This document shows, piece after piece, positions 1-7,073 of a DNA stretch of 10,964 nucleotides. Under the pieces are notes generated by a model. The model was not told where the DNA came from. It was given only the letters and a program-made list of their open reading frames with translations, and ran no database searches. Every line of letters starts with the position of its first letter. Position 1 is the first letter of the stretch. This DNA comes from an uncultured Bacteroidota bacterium (lineage in GTDB: Bacteria > Bacteroidota > Bacteroidia > UKL13-3): positions 1 to 10,964 of the forward strand of contig CAIUEQ010000239.1 of the NCBI GenBank assembly GCA_903898215.1. Reading direction: 5' to 3'. The translations under genes and the position numbers were made by a program.

Positions 1-1397
1 AAGGAAATATTGGTTCACGTTATGTAAGAACAGGATACCTTGATACCAATACTGTTGGATATTATACTTTATCATATTCTGTTGCTGATTTGTATGGAAA
101 TATCAGTTTACCAATAACTCGTATTGTTCAGGTGGAAGTAAACCAAACAGGACCAACTATTGCTCTTGTAGGTGCCGACACAGTGAAAGTAGGTGTTAAA
201 TATAATTATACTGAACAAGGCGCAACTGCTGCTGATAATCTTGGAAGAAACATTAGTAACCTGGTTGCTATCTCAGGAACTGTAAATACAAACCTTTTAG
301 GTACGTATCCTGTAACTTACATCATCACCGATGCATTTGGATTTATCGCTTCTAAAACAAGAACTGTAATTGTTGTTGATACTACTAAACCTGTGATATC
401 AAGTATCGTTAAAGGAAGAACCGGAACTGATACTGTTCGTTACCAAATTGGAACTTCATTCGTTGCACAAAATGTTGTAACAGCAACTGATAATTATTGG
501 TCAGGTTTACAGTTAATTCAAACAGGTACCCTCAACGTAAACGTAAAAGGATATTATACCGTTTTATTTAACACAACTGACGGTTCTGGAAATCAGGCAA
601 ACACTTTCAGGTTAGTTGTTAAAATTGACAATACTATTTTCCCTACTATCACTTTAAATGGTGATGAAGATATGATTGTGGATGTAAACAGCACATGGAA
701 GACTAATGACCCTGGTGTTAGTATTAATAGTGATTATTATGCTTACAGCACTTTAGTTTTTACACAAACTACTGATCCAGATATGACAAAACTAGGAACA
801 TATATCATTACATATTGTGTTACCGACCCATCAAGTAATCAGGCATGCGTTTCACGAACAGTACATGTTGTAGATAAAATCGCACCTGTAATTTCTTTAC
901 TTGGAGATAATCCTTATATCTTACCGAGATACAAAGCTTATGTAGATCCAGGTATCACAATTAGCGATAATTATTATACTGAAGTAGCTTTAATGGCATT
1001 AAAAACAGCTGATTTCACAAAAGTTAAACATGATCTGCCTGGAATATATTATGTATCATTTAACGTAACGGACCCTTCTGGAAACATTGCTAGTCAAGTA
1101 AGAAGAACAGTTATTGTTAAAGAGTTTATAGGAATAACTACAGTTAGTTCATCAGAAAAAATCAAGATTTATCCAAACCCAAGTAATGGTAAATTTACTA
1201 TTGATGTTGAAAATGGTTCAGCTATTCAAGCAATAAAAGTATACTCAATTATTGGTTCATTGGTGAAAGAAATTTCTGTGAGTGGAATTAACAAATCAAT
1301 TGATATCGACATGTCTGGCATGAATGAAGGAATGTATATTGTAAAAGTGGAAGGTGCAGGAAAAACATTTACTCAAAAAATAAATATCGTAAAATAA
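1..1397 (+). CDS. Secreted multi-domain Ig-like (DUF5011-type) protein with T9SS sorting domain, 5' truncated
   Basis: This is the C-terminal 464 residues of a larger exported protein. The frame is open from base 3 to the TAA at 1395-1397, and the true start lies before the window; the in-frame TTG at base 90 sits inside a domain and is not a start. The visible part is a row of Ig-like beta-sandwich modules of about 80 residues: an incomplete first one (residues 1-46), then about 51-126, 130-209, 214-291 and 295-372. Each opens with P-x-I-x-L/S and ends with a G-x-Y-x-V/I-x-Y/F...DxxGN...R-V-V-D pattern typical of DUF5011/HYR-like domains. Residues 386-464 form a type A T9SS C-terminal domain (KIYPNPSNGKF...GMYIVKVEG...KINIVK). 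By family knowledge such proteins cross the outer membrane through the T9SS and are released or anchored at the surface, usually for adhesion or as carriers of an N-terminal enzymatic domain. What the missing N-terminus does cannot be told. It ends at a strong terminator. Confidence 0.9.
   Translation, partial: GNIGSRYVRTGYLDTNTVGYYTLSYSVADLYGNISLPITRIVQVEVNQTGPTIALVGADTVKVGVKYNYTEQGATAADNLGRNISNLVAISGTVNTNLLGTYPVTYIITDAFGFIASKTRTVIVVDTTKPVISSIVKGRTGTDTVRYQIGTSFVAQNVVTATDNYWSGLQLIQTGTLNVNVKGYYTVLFNTTDGSGNQANTFRLVVKIDNTIFPTITLNGDEDMIVDVNSTWKTNDPGVSINSDYYAYSTLVFTQTTDPDMTKLGTYIITYCVTDPSSNQACVSRTVHVVDKIAPVISLLGDNPYILPRYKAYVDPGITISDNYYTEVALMALKTADFTKVKHDLPGIYYVSFNVTDPSGNIASQVRRTVIVKEFIGITTVSSSEKIKIYPNPSNGKFTIDVENGSAIQAIKVYSIIGSLVKEISVSGINKSIDIDMSGMNEGMYIVKVEGAGKTFTQKINIVK
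153..1118 (+). repeat. Four complete tandem Ig-like domain repeats (protein level)
   Basis: Four consecutive modules of about 80 residues each repeat the same plan: an opening P-x-I strand with L-x-G-x-D/N, a middle D-x-G-V/A...DN (or SD) turn, and a closing L/P-G-x-Y...Y/F...D-x-x-G/S-N...R-x-V-V/I block. The DNA copies have diverged, so this is an old domain duplication and not a recent nucleotide repeat. A fifth, incomplete copy precedes it at the window edge. Confidence 0.8.
1158..1394 (+). other. T9SS type A C-terminal sorting domain
   Basis: The last 79 residues carry the hallmarks of the Por secretion tail: IYPNPSNGKF, a central VYSIIGSLV strand, an M-x-x-G-M/I-Y-I-V-K-V strand, and a lysine-rich end (KINIVK). 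In this family the tail directs export through the type IX system and is then normally removed by the PorU sortase. Its presence implies that the host encodes a T9SS, although none of its components lie in this window. Confidence 0.9.
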
Positions 1398-1413
1398 ATA
1401 TCTAAAATCTTTC

Positions 1414-1446
1414 AAAAAAAGCAGCCAATATTGGCTGCTTTTTTTT
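1414..1446 (+). terminator. Intrinsic terminator after the T9SS-cargo gene
   Basis: The 18-nt stretch GCAGCCAATATTGGCTGC (1421-1438) is a perfect palindrome, preceded by seven A and followed by eight T (1439-1446). On RNA it folds into a GC-based stem with flanking A-U pairs and a U-tract. It starts 17 nt past the stop codon and isolates this gene from prfA. Being symmetrical it could also work on the other strand, though no minus-strand gene nearby needs it. Confidence 0.93.
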
Positions 1447-1518
1447 GTAGAAAAAAAACGAAAATAATTTTATCACCTTAACGAATAGTGAAATCAAAAA
1501 GGAATTATCCGAATTGGT

Positions 1519-1526
1519 TATCTTTG
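1519..1526 (+). promoter_or_regulatory. prfA promoter, Bacteroidota -7 element TATCTTTG
   Basis: TATCTTTG matches the TAnnTTTG consensus of the Bacteroidota primary sigma factor exactly and lies 28 nt before the prfA ATG. Initiation would be expected around 1531-1534, giving an AT-only leader of roughly 20 nt. I see no clear -33 TTG at the usual spacing, so the upstream half is weak or degenerate. Confidence 0.7.
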
Positions 1527-1554
1527 CCACCCAAAATTAGAATAAAATATAAAT

Positions 1555-2628
1555 ATGCTTGAAAAACTTGAAGCGATAAAACAACGATTTGATACTGTGG
1601 GTGAAATGCTTACGCAGCCAGACTGTATGGATGACATGAAGCGTTATACACAACTCAATCGTGAGTATAAAGAACTTGAAAAAATTGTAGAAAAATATTT
1701 CGAATACAAAAACCTTATTGGCAATATTGAAACCAGTAAAAAAATATTGAATACCGAAAAGGATGAAGAGTTACGTGAAATGGCAAAGATGGAACTTGAT
1801 GAACTCACACAAAAACAAGGACCTGTTGAAGAAGAAATAAAACTACTTTTAATTCCAGAAGACCCACAAGATTCAAGAAATGCGATTGTTGAAATTCGCT
1901 CAGGAGCTGGTGGAGATGAAGCAAGTTTATTTGCAGGTGATCTATTTAGAATGTATAGCCGATATGTGGATACGAGAAATTGGAAAATGGAATTGATGGA
2001 ATCGAATCCCGGAAGTGCCGGTGGTTATAACAAAGTTATTTTTAATGTTATCGGTGACCATGCTTATGGAATCCTTAAATACGAATCCGGAGTACATCGT
2101 GTACAACGCGTTCCTGATACAGAGACGCAAGGCAGGGTTCATACATCAGCGGCATCTTTGGTAGTATTACCTGAAGCAGACGAAATAGATGTTGACCTAA
2201 AAGAAAGTGATGTTCGTGTAGATACTTTTTGTTCATCAGGTCCTGGAGGACAATCGGTAAATACAACATACTCGGCAGTTCGATTAACACATATTCCTAC
2301 AGGACTAGTTGCGCAGTGTCAAGATGAGAAATCACAGATAAAAAACAAGGCTGCAGCTATGAAAGTTTTACGTGCTCGGTTATATGAAGTTGAGTATCAA
2401 AAATATTTAACAGAAGTTACTAAAACCAGAAAAACAATGGTTTCAACTGGAGATAGATCAGCAAAAATCCGTACTTATAATTACCCTCAAGGTAGAGTTA
2501 CTGATCACCGCATAGGTTTTACAAAATATAATTTACCTGAAGTAATGAGTGGAGATATTCAGGATTTTATTGACAACTTACAAGTAGCTGAAAATGCAGA
2601 GAAACTAAAAGAAGGTGTGCTTTCATAA
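1555..2628 (+). CDS. prfA: Peptide chain release factor 1 (RF1)
   Basis: This class I release factor reads UAA and UAG stop codons in the ribosomal A site and triggers hydrolysis of peptidyl-tRNA. The 357-residue protein matches the usual length of about 355-360. The N-terminal helical domain covers roughly residues 1-100. The codon-recognition loop carries Pro187-Asp-Thr189, the P-x-T tripeptide of RF1; RF2 would have SPF. The catalytic loop has Gly231-Gly-Gln233 within SSGPGGQSVN, where Gln is the residue methylated by PrmC in other bacteria. The ATG follows an AT-rich leader without a Shine-Dalgarno sequence, which is normal for the phylum. It has its own promoter, and a hydrolase gene starts 30 nt after its stop with no terminator between, so the two are probably cotranscribed. 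The prmC gene, which often sits beside prfA in Proteobacteria, is absent here. Identification is secure. Confidence 0.98.
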   Translation: MLEKLEAIKQRFDTVGEMLTQPDCMDDMKRYTQLNREYKELEKIVEKYFEYKNLIGNIETSKKILNTEKDEELREMAKMELDELTQKQGPVEEEIKLLLIPEDPQDSRNAIVEIRSGAGGDEASLFAGDLFRMYSRYVDTRNWKMELMESNPGSAGGYNKVIFNVIGDHAYGILKYESGVHRVQRVPDTETQGRVHTSAASLVVLPEADEIDVDLKESDVRVDTFCSSGPGGQSVNTTYSAVRLTHIPTGLVAQCQDEKSQIKNKAAAMKVLRARLYEVEYQKYLTEVTKTRKTMVSTGDRSAKIRTYNYPQGRVTDHRIGFTKYNLPEVMSGDIQDFIDNLQVAENAEKLKEGVLS

Positions 2629-2658
2629 CTTACTTTTTGTTAATACCATTCTTTTAAA

Positions 2659-3315
2659 ATGAACGAATACCATTTTCAAACTTCACGTACAGCAAGGTTC
2701 TACACACTTGGAGAACTGAATGAAAAAACCAAAAATATCTGGATTGTTTTACATGGTTATGCCCAATTGGCAAAAGAATTTATTCAACCTTTTGAGAGTA
2801 TAAACAACGGTGAAAATTTTATTATCGCACCTGAAGCGTTGAATCATTTTTATGCAAAAGGATTTTCGGGAAGACCTGCTGCAACATGGATGACGAGTGA
2901 AGATAGAGATAATGAAATAAACGATTATGTCCAATATCTGGATAATTTATTTACTCATTTAAATCTTAATCAGGCAAAATCAAAAATAATATTATTAGGA
3001 TTTTCACAAGGTGTAGCTACCGCCTCACGATGGATTCATGCTACACAAAACCCCATTGATCATTTTGTAATTTATGCAGGAGAGATGGGTAAAGAACTTC
3101 TTTCCCCAATATCCGAAAAAATAAAATCTACAACACTCACATACGTTACAGGAAAAAACGATCCTCTCATTTCAAGCGAAAATCATATTCAGATTTACCA
3201 ACTAATGAAAAGCTTAAATGCTTCCATTATTGAGTTCGATGGTGGACACGAAGTATTGGCTGATGTTGTGAAAAATATTTATATCAAGATTATTGAAACT
3301 GATAATAAAAGCTAA
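2659..3315 (+). CDS. Alpha/beta-hydrolase of the phospholipase/carboxylesterase type
   Basis: This is a 218-residue single-domain serine hydrolase with no signal peptide, hence cytoplasmic. It shows the family plan in order: an early strand with the oxyanion-side HGYAQ motif (residues 32-36), the nucleophile elbow G-F-S-Q-G with Ser116, the acid Asp168 in GKNDPL, and His197 in DGGHEV. The spacing fits the carboxylesterase/lysophospholipase (Abhydrolase_2, YpfH-like) family, whose members hydrolyse carboxyl esters or thioesters. The natural substrate cannot be inferred. It starts at an ATG 30 nt after prfA and is probably in its operon, though nothing suggests a role in translation. Its last 26 nt, including the stop, overlap the end of the opposite-strand membrane protein gene. 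The catalytic residues are complete, so it should be active. Confidence 0.88.
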   Translation: MNEYHFQTSRTARFYTLGELNEKTKNIWIVLHGYAQLAKEFIQPFESINNGENFIIAPEALNHFYAKGFSGRPAATWMTSEDRDNEINDYVQYLDNLFTHLNLNQAKSKIILLGFSQGVATASRWIHATQNPIDHFVIYAGEMGKELLSPISEKIKSTTLTYVTGKNDPLISSENHIQIYQLMKSLNASIIEFDGGHEVLADVVKNIYIKIIETDNKS

Positions 3316-4270
3316 GTGTAATAAGTGCAATAACAATTAGCTCTTTCAGTAAAAATCTTTTTTCACTGATAAAATAATATGCCGTGATGATGCTCATCGG
3401 GACACTTAAATAACAGATTGCATAGATAAAGTTTGTATTCTCAATAAACAGACTGAAAATTCCGAAAAGCATCATCAAACCAACACTTTGGATAATCCTT
3501 CTGGTTTTTACTTTGTTTCTAAAAAAGTGTTGTTGGAGTTCAAACCCCGAAATAAAAACAATTGGAAATAATATAGCCCAAGGAATAAATTGGATGATTG
3601 AGGTGTTAAATGTTTTGAGCAACTGCTTTTCAAAACTTTGCTTCACATAAAAGATCAATTCATTTAAATCGTCATATAAATAAAACATGATAGCAGTAAA
3701 GTATAAAGGAACTAAAATTCCAAGTATTGAGATAATTAAATAACGAATATTAAATGATGTAAAAATCACCACACTGATTAGGATAAAAGGCAGAAAAATC
3801 AAAAGGTCATAATTAAATAATATCCCAAGTCCAAGATACATTCCCGCATCAAATACAAGCAATAATGGTTTTTGGGATTCGTACAAAAAACACAATCGTT
3901 GAAATAAAAGTATGATAAAAGTATTTGAAATAAGTTGAGGTGTAAGTTCGGCTTGTTGAGGATAAAAACTATTCAATAAAATAAAAAATAATCCCGGCAA
4001 AAAAGTATCTCTATGTAAAATACTATGCTGCGATACAATATAATTTAATAATAACGCCTGCAAAAAAACGATCAACCCACTTGCTATCAAACTCCATAAG
4101 ATATGATTATCAATGGAACTTAGATAATGAAAAAATATTCTCGACAATGGAGCTGTTTGAATATACCCATAATTATGCTGATGAAGGGATGCAGGTATCT
4201 TTAATGCTATACAAAGCACAAAAAGCAAAATTCCTGATAGCACTGAATTTTCACGAAATAAACGTAACAA
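3290..4270 (-). CDS. Polytopic inner-membrane protein, DUF6427-like
   Basis: This 326-residue protein is made almost wholly of hydrophobic segments, about ten in number (for example residues 11-27, 58-80, 111-130, 136-172, 176-197, 223-242, 281-302 and 308-323), so it is an integral inner-membrane protein. The N-terminal LRLFREN, the LLNYIVS...LPGLFFILL stretch (about 74-99) and the DAG...LGLGILF stretch (about 141-152) resemble the Bacteroidota family DUF6427. That assignment is from memory, and the family has no established function. No ATG lies near the N-terminus or between the upstream in-frame stop and the first segment. I therefore take the TTG at 4268-4270 as the start; a GTG nine codons on is the alternative. 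It begins 10 nt after the exported-protein gene ends, so the two form one minus-strand unit. Its 3' end runs 26 nt into the hydrolase gene. Confidence 0.75.
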   Translation of the reverse strand: MLRLFRENSVLSGILLFVLCIALKIPASLHQHNYGYIQTAPLSRIFFHYLSSIDNHILWSLIASGLIVFLQALLLNYIVSQHSILHRDTFLPGLFFILLNSFYPQQAELTPQLISNTFIILLFQRLCFLYESQKPLLLVFDAGMYLGLGILFNYDLLIFLPFILISVVIFTSFNIRYLIISILGILVPLYFTAIMFYLYDDLNELIFYVKQSFEKQLLKTFNTSIIQFIPWAILFPIVFISGFELQQHFFRNKVKTRRIIQSVGLMMLFGIFSLFIENTNFIYAICYLSVPMSIITAYYFISEKRFLLKELIVIALITLSFYYQFQ

Positions 4271-4280
4271 TATATTATAA

Positions 4281-5762
4281 TTAAAAGGTTAAACGCATCA
4301 TAGAAAATCGCTTGTCTTTAAGCGTACAAATTAAAGATGAATTACCTGAAACTTGTTTTGATTCATTTGGCATGAGTTGAACAAAATAACTCTGTGCTTT
4401 AACCAAAACTTTTGTGTCAGTTACACCTTTATTACTAATTGTTGTAATCATCACATCTCCTTCATTACTTGCATCGCTATTATAAACGAGTCCAACTTTT
4501 TCATTTCCTGTAATAGTAACAAATGATGAATAATAACCTGCATCACTCATCGATGACTGATTTTTTTTAATATAATCTTTAAACTTAGTCGTACCATCAG
4601 CATTTTTTGAAATTAATATGATCTCATCAAAATTATACATTACACGGTAACTTGTTTGAGGAAAACCATTAACATAAAAAGTGTAGGCTTGCTTTGTTTC
4701 ATAATACTTTTCGGCAATTGTTAAACAACCTCCATCACTGTGTGGAATTATTTTACGAATATAAATATCCGTTAATGATGGCGTGCTCTCGTTTTGCATA
4801 TTGCCTGCAATTTTTGCTACAAAACTTTTAGGAAACTCTTCGAAGTTCTTTACTTTAATTATTGTTGATGCAACATCAATTTTATAATAGAAATCTCCAG
4901 CTGCTGTGTTATCTTGTTTATAAGAAAAGAAACCTGTTACACATACCGACTTATTAAAATTATTCACAACCAATCCAATCTCATTAATGAATACTGAATC
5001 TTTGCCAATCTCATGTTGAATAATTTTATCAAGAGTTTGGTAATAAGCAAAAAGATAAAAATTTCTTGGATCCGTTGATCTGTTCCTTTTAATATTTTTT
5101 GGAAAATCGATGATGCTAAAAACATCACCATCATTGTTGCATTCCATTGATGAAAAAAATACATCACTCACTTCAAAATCAACAACAACTTCTTTTTTAT
5201 ATGAAGTGGTCAATTGATCATTAAACCCCTGAAACATAATTGTGGATGATCCTTTATCGGAAGTAGAGCGAATATATATTAATGCAAATTTTGATTTATC
5301 GCCACTGGTTTTAATGTAAAAATTACTGTTGTCTTTAAATTGACTTGGATCCACTTCGCAAATTATTGTTGGTGTATTTACGGGTTTAAAAAACAAATCC
5401 ATTTTCACACAACTCAATTCAATTTTTCCTGAAGAATAATTTTTACCACTATAAAAAAACAGAATATTATTTTCAAGTAAAACTAATTTTTCAAGAATAT
5501 TATTGGATGGAATCGGCAAGTCGATACTTAATTCAAGCGCCAAATTTGTTTTGTATTTTTCAACAATGATATCTCTTCTAAAGTCATTGTTTTTGCACCT
5601 TACCATATAAGCACCACTACTGTTTTCACCTAAAATTTGTGAGTAAAATGTTTTCGAACGGACTTTTGTTTGGTTACTCCATTCCACTGTCTGTGACACC
5701 GACAATAGAGGTGTCAATAATAAAAATAACAACGAATATGTAAATGAAAATCCTTTAAGCAT
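4281..5762 (-). CDS. Exported protein of unknown function
   Basis: I do not recognise this 493-residue protein. It begins with a clear signal peptide: MLKGF, a hydrophobic core rich in Leu (residues 9-20), and a likely cleavage point near residues 23-24 in SVSQT. I chose the ATG at 5760-5762 because it puts the signal peptide at the N-terminus; in-frame TTG and ATG codons at 5789 and 5786 would add nine or eight residues of non-signal sequence. The mature part is polar, rich in Ser, Asn, Lys and aromatic residues, and built of alternating short strand-like stretches, suggesting a beta-rich fold, perhaps a propeller; this is inference. There is no lipobox, no transmembrane segment after the signal and no T9SS tail, so it is probably periplasmic or outer-membrane associated. 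It is the first gene of a two-gene unit with the DUF6427-like membrane protein and is divergent from hflX. Confidence 0.75.
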   Translation of the reverse strand: MLKGFSFTYSLLFLLLTPLLSVSQTVEWSNQTKVRSKTFYSQILGENSSGAYMVRCKNNDFRRDIIVEKYKTNLALELSIDLPIPSNNILEKLVLLENNILFFYSGKNYSSGKIELSCVKMDLFFKPVNTPTIICEVDPSQFKDNSNFYIKTSGDKSKFALIYIRSTSDKGSSTIMFQGFNDQLTTSYKKEVVVDFEVSDVFFSSMECNNDGDVFSIIDFPKNIKRNRSTDPRNFYLFAYYQTLDKIIQHEIGKDSVFINEIGLVVNNFNKSVCVTGFFSYKQDNTAAGDFYYKIDVASTIIKVKNFEEFPKSFVAKIAGNMQNESTPSLTDIYIRKIIPHSDGGCLTIAEKYYETKQAYTFYVNGFPQTSYRVMYNFDEIILISKNADGTTKFKDYIKKNQSSMSDAGYYSSFVTITGNEKVGLVYNSDASNEGDVMITTISNKGVTDTKVLVKAQSYFVQLMPNESKQVSGNSSLICTLKDKRFSMMRLTF

Positions 5763-5784
5763 TATTTTGCACCAAATACCATGC

Positions 5785-5805
5785 ATCAAATTAAAACAAT
5801 TTGAT
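5785..5805. promoter_or_regulatory. Dyad symmetry in the divergent intergenic region
   Basis: The arms ATCAAATT (5785-5792) and AATTTGAT (5798-5805) are perfect inverted copies separated by the five bases AAAAC. It sits in the 90-nt region between the divergently read exported-protein gene and hflX, where both promoters must lie. A 21-bp dyad here would suit a dimeric DNA-binding regulator. The arms are AT-rich, there is no T-tract and neither flank needs a terminator, so a chance occurrence in AT-rich DNA remains possible. Confidence 0.35.
5787..5794 (-). promoter_or_regulatory. Weak candidate -7 element for the minus-strand unit (TTAATTTG)
   Basis: Read on the minus strand, TTAATTTG has one mismatch to TAnnTTTG and lies 24 nt before the ATG at 5762, which would give a leader of about 17 nt. 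It also falls within the left arm of a dyad. No -33 TTG stands at a convincing distance, so this is only a candidate. Confidence 0.25.
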
Positions 5806-5852
5806 AAACTTTATTCATAATTTTTAACTTACAAAAAAGAGGGAAGTGCAAA

Positions 5853-7016
5853 ATGACTAAAATGTTTGATACGCGAAAAAAGCAGGAACGTGCAGTAATC
5901 ATAGGCGTTGTTTTGCAAAATCAAAAAATTGAACTGGCAGAAGAATATCTGGATGAGCTTTCGTTTTTGGCCCTAACCGCAGGAGCGAAAGTCGTAAAAC
6001 GATTTATGCAAAGGTTAACTCATCCTAATCCTAGAACCTATGTTGGCGAAGGAAAACTTGCTGAAATTGCCGAATATATAAATGAACACGAAATTGATAT
6101 GGTAATTTTTGATGATGAACTTTCGCCTTCACAAATCAGAAATATTGAACATGTAATAAAATGTAAAATCCTTGATAGAAGTAATTTGATCTTAGATATT
6201 TTTGCCACTCGTGCTCGAACAGCACAAGCAAAAATTCAGGTTGAACTTGCACAGGCTCAATATATGTTACCACGCTTAACACGAATGTGGACGCACCTTT
6301 CGAAGCACAAAGGAGGTATTGGAATGAAAGGTCCTGGAGAAACTGAAATTGAAACCGACCGAAGAGTTTTGCGAGAAAAAATTACCAAACTAAAAGAACG
6401 TTTAGCATTAATAGATAAGCAAAGCATTACTCGAAGAGAGAAACGTGACGACAAAGTTCGCATCACACTTGTTGGATATACCAATGTTGGTAAATCAACA
6501 ATTCTAAATTTATTAACAAAATCGGATGTGCTTGCCGAAAATAAATTGTTTGCAACACTCGACTCTACCGTGCGAAAAGTGGTGTTTGAAAACGTGCCGT
6601 TTTTATTGACAGACACAGTAGGATTTATTCGTAAGCTGCCTCATCAATTAATTGAATGTTTTAAATCAACTTTGGATGAAATTCGGGAAGCTGATATTTT
6701 ATTACACGTTGTGGACGTGTCTCACCCTGGTTTTGAAGAGCAAATTGAAGTGGTGAATAAAACCTTATCAGAAATTAAAGCCAACGATAAACCCATTTTA
6801 TTGGTGTTTAATAAAATTGATGAACTGAAAGAACCCTTTAGCCCTGACCCGTTTGCTGACACAGAAGAAACCCCATACATAGACCGATTAAAAAAAACAT
6901 GGATGGCAAAAGAGAATGCCCCTGTTATTTTTATTTCTGCCGAAAAAAAATTGAATATAGCCGAATTAAGAAAAGTTCTGGTAGAGATGGTGTTAGCTGC
7001 AAACTCCTCAAAATAG
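5853..7016 (+). CDS. hflX: Ribosome-associated GTPase HflX
   Basis: HflX binds the large ribosomal subunit and, in bacteria where it was studied, splits stalled or heat-damaged 70S ribosomes. The 387-residue protein has the HflX-specific N-terminal domain (about 10-110, with the conserved NPRTYVGEGK at 59-68). A coiled linker follows (about 120-197), including the glycine-rich GGIGMKGPGETEIETDRR region from residue 154. The G domain has G1 GYTNVGKST (208-216), G3 DTVG (254-257), G4 NKID (320-323) and G5 SAEKK (362-366), all intact. It is cytoplasmic. The ATG at 5853 is preceded by a purine run containing GAGGGAAG (from 5839, about 9 nt upstream), one of the few Shine-Dalgarno-like stretches here. 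A second in-frame ATG three codons later is the only other realistic start. The next gene has its own promoter 20 nt past the stop, and no terminator is visible between them, so read-through is possible. Confidence 0.96.
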   Translation: MTKMFDTRKKQERAVIIGVVLQNQKIELAEEYLDELSFLALTAGAKVVKRFMQRLTHPNPRTYVGEGKLAEIAEYINEHEIDMVIFDDELSPSQIRNIEHVIKCKILDRSNLILDIFATRARTAQAKIQVELAQAQYMLPRLTRMWTHLSKHKGGIGMKGPGETEIETDRRVLREKITKLKERLALIDKQSITRREKRDDKVRITLVGYTNVGKSTILNLLTKSDVLAENKLFATLDSTVRKVVFENVPFLLTDTVGFIRKLPHQLIECFKSTLDEIREADILLHVVDVSHPGFEEQIEVVNKTLSEIKANDKPILLVFNKIDELKEPFSPDPFADTEETPYIDRLKKTWMAKENAPVIFISAEKKLNIAELRKVLVEMVLAANSSK

Positions 7017-7035
7017 GATATGAATTAGAATTTTA

Positions 7036-7043
7036 TATTTTTG
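7036..7043 (+). promoter_or_regulatory. Promoter of the parvulin isomerase gene, -7 element TATTTTTG
   Basis: TATTTTTG is a perfect TAnnTTTG match located 20 nt after the hflX stop and 30 nt before the ATG at 7074. Initiation near 7050 would give a leader of about 23 nt. This supports the ATG start over the TTG at 7041, which would overlap the promoter element. No clear -33 TTG was seen. Confidence 0.68.
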
Positions 7044-7073
7044 CAAACCCTAAAATCATATACAATATCATTT

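Noticed and set aside
90..92. TTG at base 90 as the start of the first gene
   Set aside because: The frame is open to the window edge, and the 29 preceding codons continue an Ig-like module (a G-Y-Y-T-L-S-Y strand followed by DLYGN), so the gene starts upstream.
1942..2290. Two minus-strand open frames inside prfA
   Set aside because: Both are antisense to the strongly conserved RF1 core, overlap each other and have no recognisable content.
2629..2658. TACTTTTTG as a promoter for the hydrolase gene
   Set aside because: The spacing is one base longer than TAnnTTTG, and the 30-nt gap after prfA without a terminator makes cotranscription the simpler view.
3314..3333. Short direct repeat AAGTGTAAT/AAGTGCAAT and weak AGCTAA/TTAGCT inverted repeat near 3310-3342
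   Set aside because: The direct repeat encodes part of a hydrophobic helix of the membrane protein. The inverted repeat has only 6 bp with a 21-nt loop and no proper T-tract, too weak to call a terminator.
4081..4284. Plus-strand 67-residue open frame opposite the membrane-protein gene
   Set aside because: It is antisense to hydrophobic coding sequence, with no promoter and no recognisable motif.
5763..5789. N-terminal extension of the exported-protein gene from a TTG at 5789 or an ATG at 5786
   Set aside because: It adds eight or nine residues ahead of a normal signal peptide and runs into the dyad and promoter candidate. The ATG at 5762 fits better.
6257..6616. 119-residue minus-strand open frame inside hflX
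   Set aside because: It lies antisense to the conserved linker and G domain of hflX, shows no domain or signal, and is explained as a shadow frame.
7041..7073. Eleven-residue N-terminal extension of the 670-aa isomerase from a TTG
   Set aside because: The TTG overlaps the perfect TATTTTTG promoter element, and the extension would push the signal peptide inward. The ATG at 7074 gives a standard signal peptide.
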